Source: CAZDDA01 sp964568045
GTDB taxonomy: Bacteria > Bipolaricaulota > Bipolaricaulia > UBA7950 > UBA9294
Direction of reading: 5' to 3'
Assembly (NCBI GenBank): GCA_964568045.1
Contig: CAZMOL010000079.1
Span: 1 to 6,990 of the forward strand
DNA: 6,990 nucleotides
Shown: piece by piece, positions 5,092 through 6,990 of the stretch
How positions within the stretch are numbered: the first letter of the stretch is position 1
Layout of the letters: each line of letters opens with the position of its first letter
The notes under the pieces: generated by a model
What the model saw: the letters and a program-made list of their open reading frames with translations, nothing else
Told to the model about the DNA's origin: nothing
Database searches by the model: none
Program-made: the position numbers and the translations under genes

Positions 5092-5784
5092 ATGAACGAG
5101 CACATTTTGGTTGTAGATGATGAGGTCTGGGTGTTGCAGACGGTCCGGGGGTACCTGGAGGGCTCTGGGTTCAGTGTGGCAACGGCCTCTGATGGGTCCG
5201 GTGCCCTGGCCGAGTTTGCCGCTCGTGAGCCTGCCCTTGTGATCCTGGATTGGATGCTTCCGGGCCTGGATGGGCCTGAAGTTGCTGGGCGCATTCGCCA
5301 GCAATCCAATGTGCCGATCATCATGTTGACCGCCCGTGTCGATGAAGAGGACCGCATTGCGGGATTGGAGCTTGGGGCCGATGACTATGTTGTAAAACCG
5401 TTCAGTGCACGAGAATTGGAGGCCCGCGTGCGCGCGGTGTTGCGCCGCTCGGAGGGCGATCGCGGCACGCAAATAGTGTTGGAAGCCGACGACATCCGGC
5501 TGGACGTGGAGCAACATGAGGTGCTGGTGCGTGGGCAACAGGTGGAGTTGACTCCCATGGAGTTCGATTTGCTTGCCTATCTGATGCAGCGTCCGGGGCG
5601 AGTATACACGCGCCTCGAACTGCTCGAAGCGCTGCGCGGGACGACCTACGAGATCTTCGAGCGGTCGATTGATTCGCACATCAAACGGCTACGCCAGAAG
5701 ATTGAGCCCGATCCGAAGTCTCCCCGCTACGTCCTAACGGTCTTCGGTGTGGGATACAGGTTCGCCAAGGAAGTTGAGATGTGA
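5092..5784 (+). CDS. OmpR/PhoB-family response regulator
   Basis: This 230-residue cytoplasmic transcription factor is activated by phosphorylation. The receiver domain (about 4-118) has acidic pocket Asp9-Asp10, phospho-acceptor Asp53 in ILDWMLPG, switch Thr80 and Lys102 in VKPFSARELEARV. The winged-helix output domain (about 126-226) contains the recognition helix in RSIDSHIKRLRQKIE (191-205) and the typical end VFGVGYRF (217-224). It looks closest to the BaeR-like branch, though family assignment by eye is approximate. I chose ATG 5092 because the receiver begins at once (MNEHILVVDDE). A TTG at 5044, with GGAGG eight bases upstream, would add a 16-residue N-terminal extension. The kinase gene overlaps its stop by one base, so the two are surely co-transcribed and are probably a cognate pair. 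The 11-bp repeats at 4540-4572 are a candidate binding site. Confidence 0.95.
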   Translation: MNEHILVVDDEVWVLQTVRGYLEGSGFSVATASDGSGALAEFAAREPALVILDWMLPGLDGPEVAGRIRQQSNVPIIMLTARVDEEDRIAGLELGADDYVVKPFSARELEARVRAVLRRSEGDRGTQIVLEADDIRLDVEQHEVLVRGQQVELTPMEFDLLAYLMQRPGRVYTRLELLEALRGTTYEIFERSIDSHIKRLRQKIEPDPKSPRYVLTVFGVGYRFAKEVEM

Positions 5785-6990
5785 TGACGTTCCTTCGCCG
5801 TCTGTCATTCCGAACGAAGCTTCTACTTTCTTTCGCAGTGGTCATAGTACTGGTCACCGTGCTCGGATACGTCTTGATCGATAGTGCCGTTGATCGCGCG
5901 TTCAGTGACTTCTCCGTTCGAACCTTCCGGTACCGGGACGTTGTGTTGGTCCGGTTCTTGATGGACTTCTACGAGCGGACGGGAAGCTGGGAGGGCCTAG
6001 CTCGGCTCTTCGAGCTCGCCCCGGAGCCGCCCCAGATCATCCTGGCTGACGCGGACGGTGTTATCGTTGTAGCCCCGGATACCCGGTTTATCGGAAGGAG
6101 ACTTCCTGCACGCGATCTGAACCAGGGACTGGAGGTCCGGCTTGACGACGAGACAATTGGGACGATCGTTCCACCGTCGATCGTCCTTTGGAAGAATCCC
6201 GTGGAGGAGCGCTTCTTGGGAACGGTCAGCCGCTCACTCTGGCTCGCAGGGATCCTTGTCAGCGCGGTGGGTATTTTGCTTGCGTTTGGTCTGCTGCGGC
6301 AGATGACAGGGCCGTTGAAAAAGCTCGCTGAGGCTTCCCAGCAGGTCGCCCACGGAAACCTCAAGAGGCGCGTTTCGGTGAAGAGTAGGGATGAGCTTGG
6401 CCGCCTGGCTGACTCGTTTAACGAGATGACCTCAAGCTTGGAGAAGGCAGAGAAGGCCAAGCGGCAGATGATCGCCGACGTGTCACACGAATTGCGTACC
6501 CCGCTCACGGTCCTACGCACTGCGTTGGAGGGGCTTCGCGATGGGCTCGTCGAGTCCACGCCGGAGAACTTCGCTGCCCTGCACAACAAAACTCTATTGA
6601 CATCGCGATTGGTGGACGATCTGCAACAGCTGGCATTGGCCGATGCCGGCCGAATCTCTGTTCAGAAATCCGAGTGCAATCTGAGCCGATTATTCGCTCA
6701 CATCCGGGCGACGGTTGGGGTCCAGTTAGAGGACAGCGGAATCCGCTTCCTTGTCGAAATTCCCAACGACTTGCCCAAAGCGGAAGCAGACAGCCAGCGG
6801 GTCGAACAGGTCACCCTGAACCTGTTGTCGAACGCTGTGCAGCATACGCCGGAAGGCGGAACGATCCGGCTGACCGCACGAGCCATCGACGGATCGTCGG
6901 TTCAAGTAAGCCTTTGCAACACCGGGTCGAGGTTGTCTGATGAGGATCTCATCCACGTGTTCGAGCGCTTCTATCGGGCGGAACCGTCTC
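5784..6990 (+). CDS. membrane sensor histidine kinase, partner of the response regulator (3' end cut)
   Basis: The 402 visible residues start MTFLRRLSFR. They show membrane segment 1 (about 13-32), an extracytoplasmic sensor region of about 115 residues, membrane segment 2 (about 152-171) and a HAMP linker (about 172-224, DELGRLADSFNEM). A HisKA domain follows with phospho-acceptor His235 in ADVSHELRTPL. The ATPase domain begins with the N-box NLLSNAVQHT (347-356), and the G1 box reads LCNTGSRLSDEDL, then FERFYRAE. Asn replaces the usual Asp of the DxGxG motif; similar NxG variants occur in CusS-like metal sensors, so activity is not ruled out. The G2 box lies beyond the window. ATG 5784 overlaps the regulator stop (TGATG), with AAGGAAG at 5767-5773 upstream; GTG 5781 is an in-frame alternative. 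The sensor domain shows no motif that names the signal. Confidence 0.95.
   Translation, partial: MTFLRRLSFRTKLLLSFAVVIVLVTVLGYVLIDSAVDRAFSDFSVRTFRYRDVVLVRFLMDFYERTGSWEGLARLFELAPEPPQIILADADGVIVVAPDTRFIGRRLPARDLNQGLEVRLDDETIGTIVPPSIVLWKNPVEERFLGTVSRSLWLAGILVSAVGILLAFGLLRQMTGPLKKLAEASQQVAHGNLKRRVSVKSRDELGRLADSFNEMTSSLEKAEKAKRQMIADVSHELRTPLTVLRTALEGLRDGLVESTPENFAALHNKTLLTSRLVDDLQQLALADAGRISVQKSECNLSRLFAHIRATVGVQLEDSGIRFLVEIPNDLPKAEADSQRVEQVTLNLLSNAVQHTPEGGTIRLTARAIDGSSVQVSLCNTGSRLSDEDLIHVFERFYRAEPS

Noticed and set aside
4831..5679. 282-codon minus-strand frame opposite the response regulator
   Set aside because: Antisense shadow of a certain gene; the translation has no recognisable motif and reads across the hairpin region.
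5969..6589. 206-codon minus-strand frame opposite the kinase
   Set aside because: Ser/Arg-rich antisense shadow of a certain histidine kinase.

Overview
This 6,990-base window holds ordinary, densely coded bacterial DNA. It is moderately GC-rich by eye, with strong Shine-Dalgarno (SD) sites of the AGGAGG type. The sensor kinase has two membrane segments flanking an extracytoplasmic domain. Nothing here fixes the taxon; a free-living, probably Gram-negative bacterium (Nitrospirota- or Methylomirabilota-like, for example) is only a guess. I see no rRNA, tRNA, CRISPR array, insertion sequence or phage gene.

Left part (1-3723): an amino-acid-metabolism block built around a divergent promoter region (2380-2598). 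On the minus strand, a complete tyrosine phenol-lyase (964-2379) is followed, 70 bases later, by an M20-family amidohydrolase (1-893) whose C-terminus lies outside the window. Facing the other way is a threonine-synthase-like PLP enzyme (2599-3723). The intergenic region carries a good sigma70-like promoter for the lyase, bracketed by a 9-bp inverted repeat, and a separate 8-bp inverted repeat nearer the threonine-synthase-like gene. A plausible, unproven theme is amino-acid catabolism: the amidohydrolase frees an amino acid from an N-acyl or amide conjugate, and the lyase splits tyrosine into phenol, pyruvate and ammonia.

Middle (3724-4624): a small cyclophilin-like-fold protein (3863-4246), then about 380 bases with no convincing gene. 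That stretch ends in three TTCAC direct repeats spaced exactly 11 bp apart and placed just upstream of a -10-like TATAGT. This is the layout expected for a PhoB/PhoP/OmpR-class response-regulator site.

Right part (4625-6990): a 57-residue ribbon-helix-helix protein with a near-perfect SD, two strong tandem RNA hairpins, and a possible 16-codon leader ORF. These are followed by an OmpR-family response regulator (5092-5784) overlapping by one base a membrane histidine kinase (5784 to the window end, truncated). The arrangement suggests a regulatory unit in which the response regulator may control its own locus through the 11-bp repeats. It may also be tuned by the hairpins and by translational coupling to the leader ORF. 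No single wholly new system is demonstrated. The regulatory DNA (2411-2551, 4540-4582, 4808-5091) is the least ordinary part of the window.
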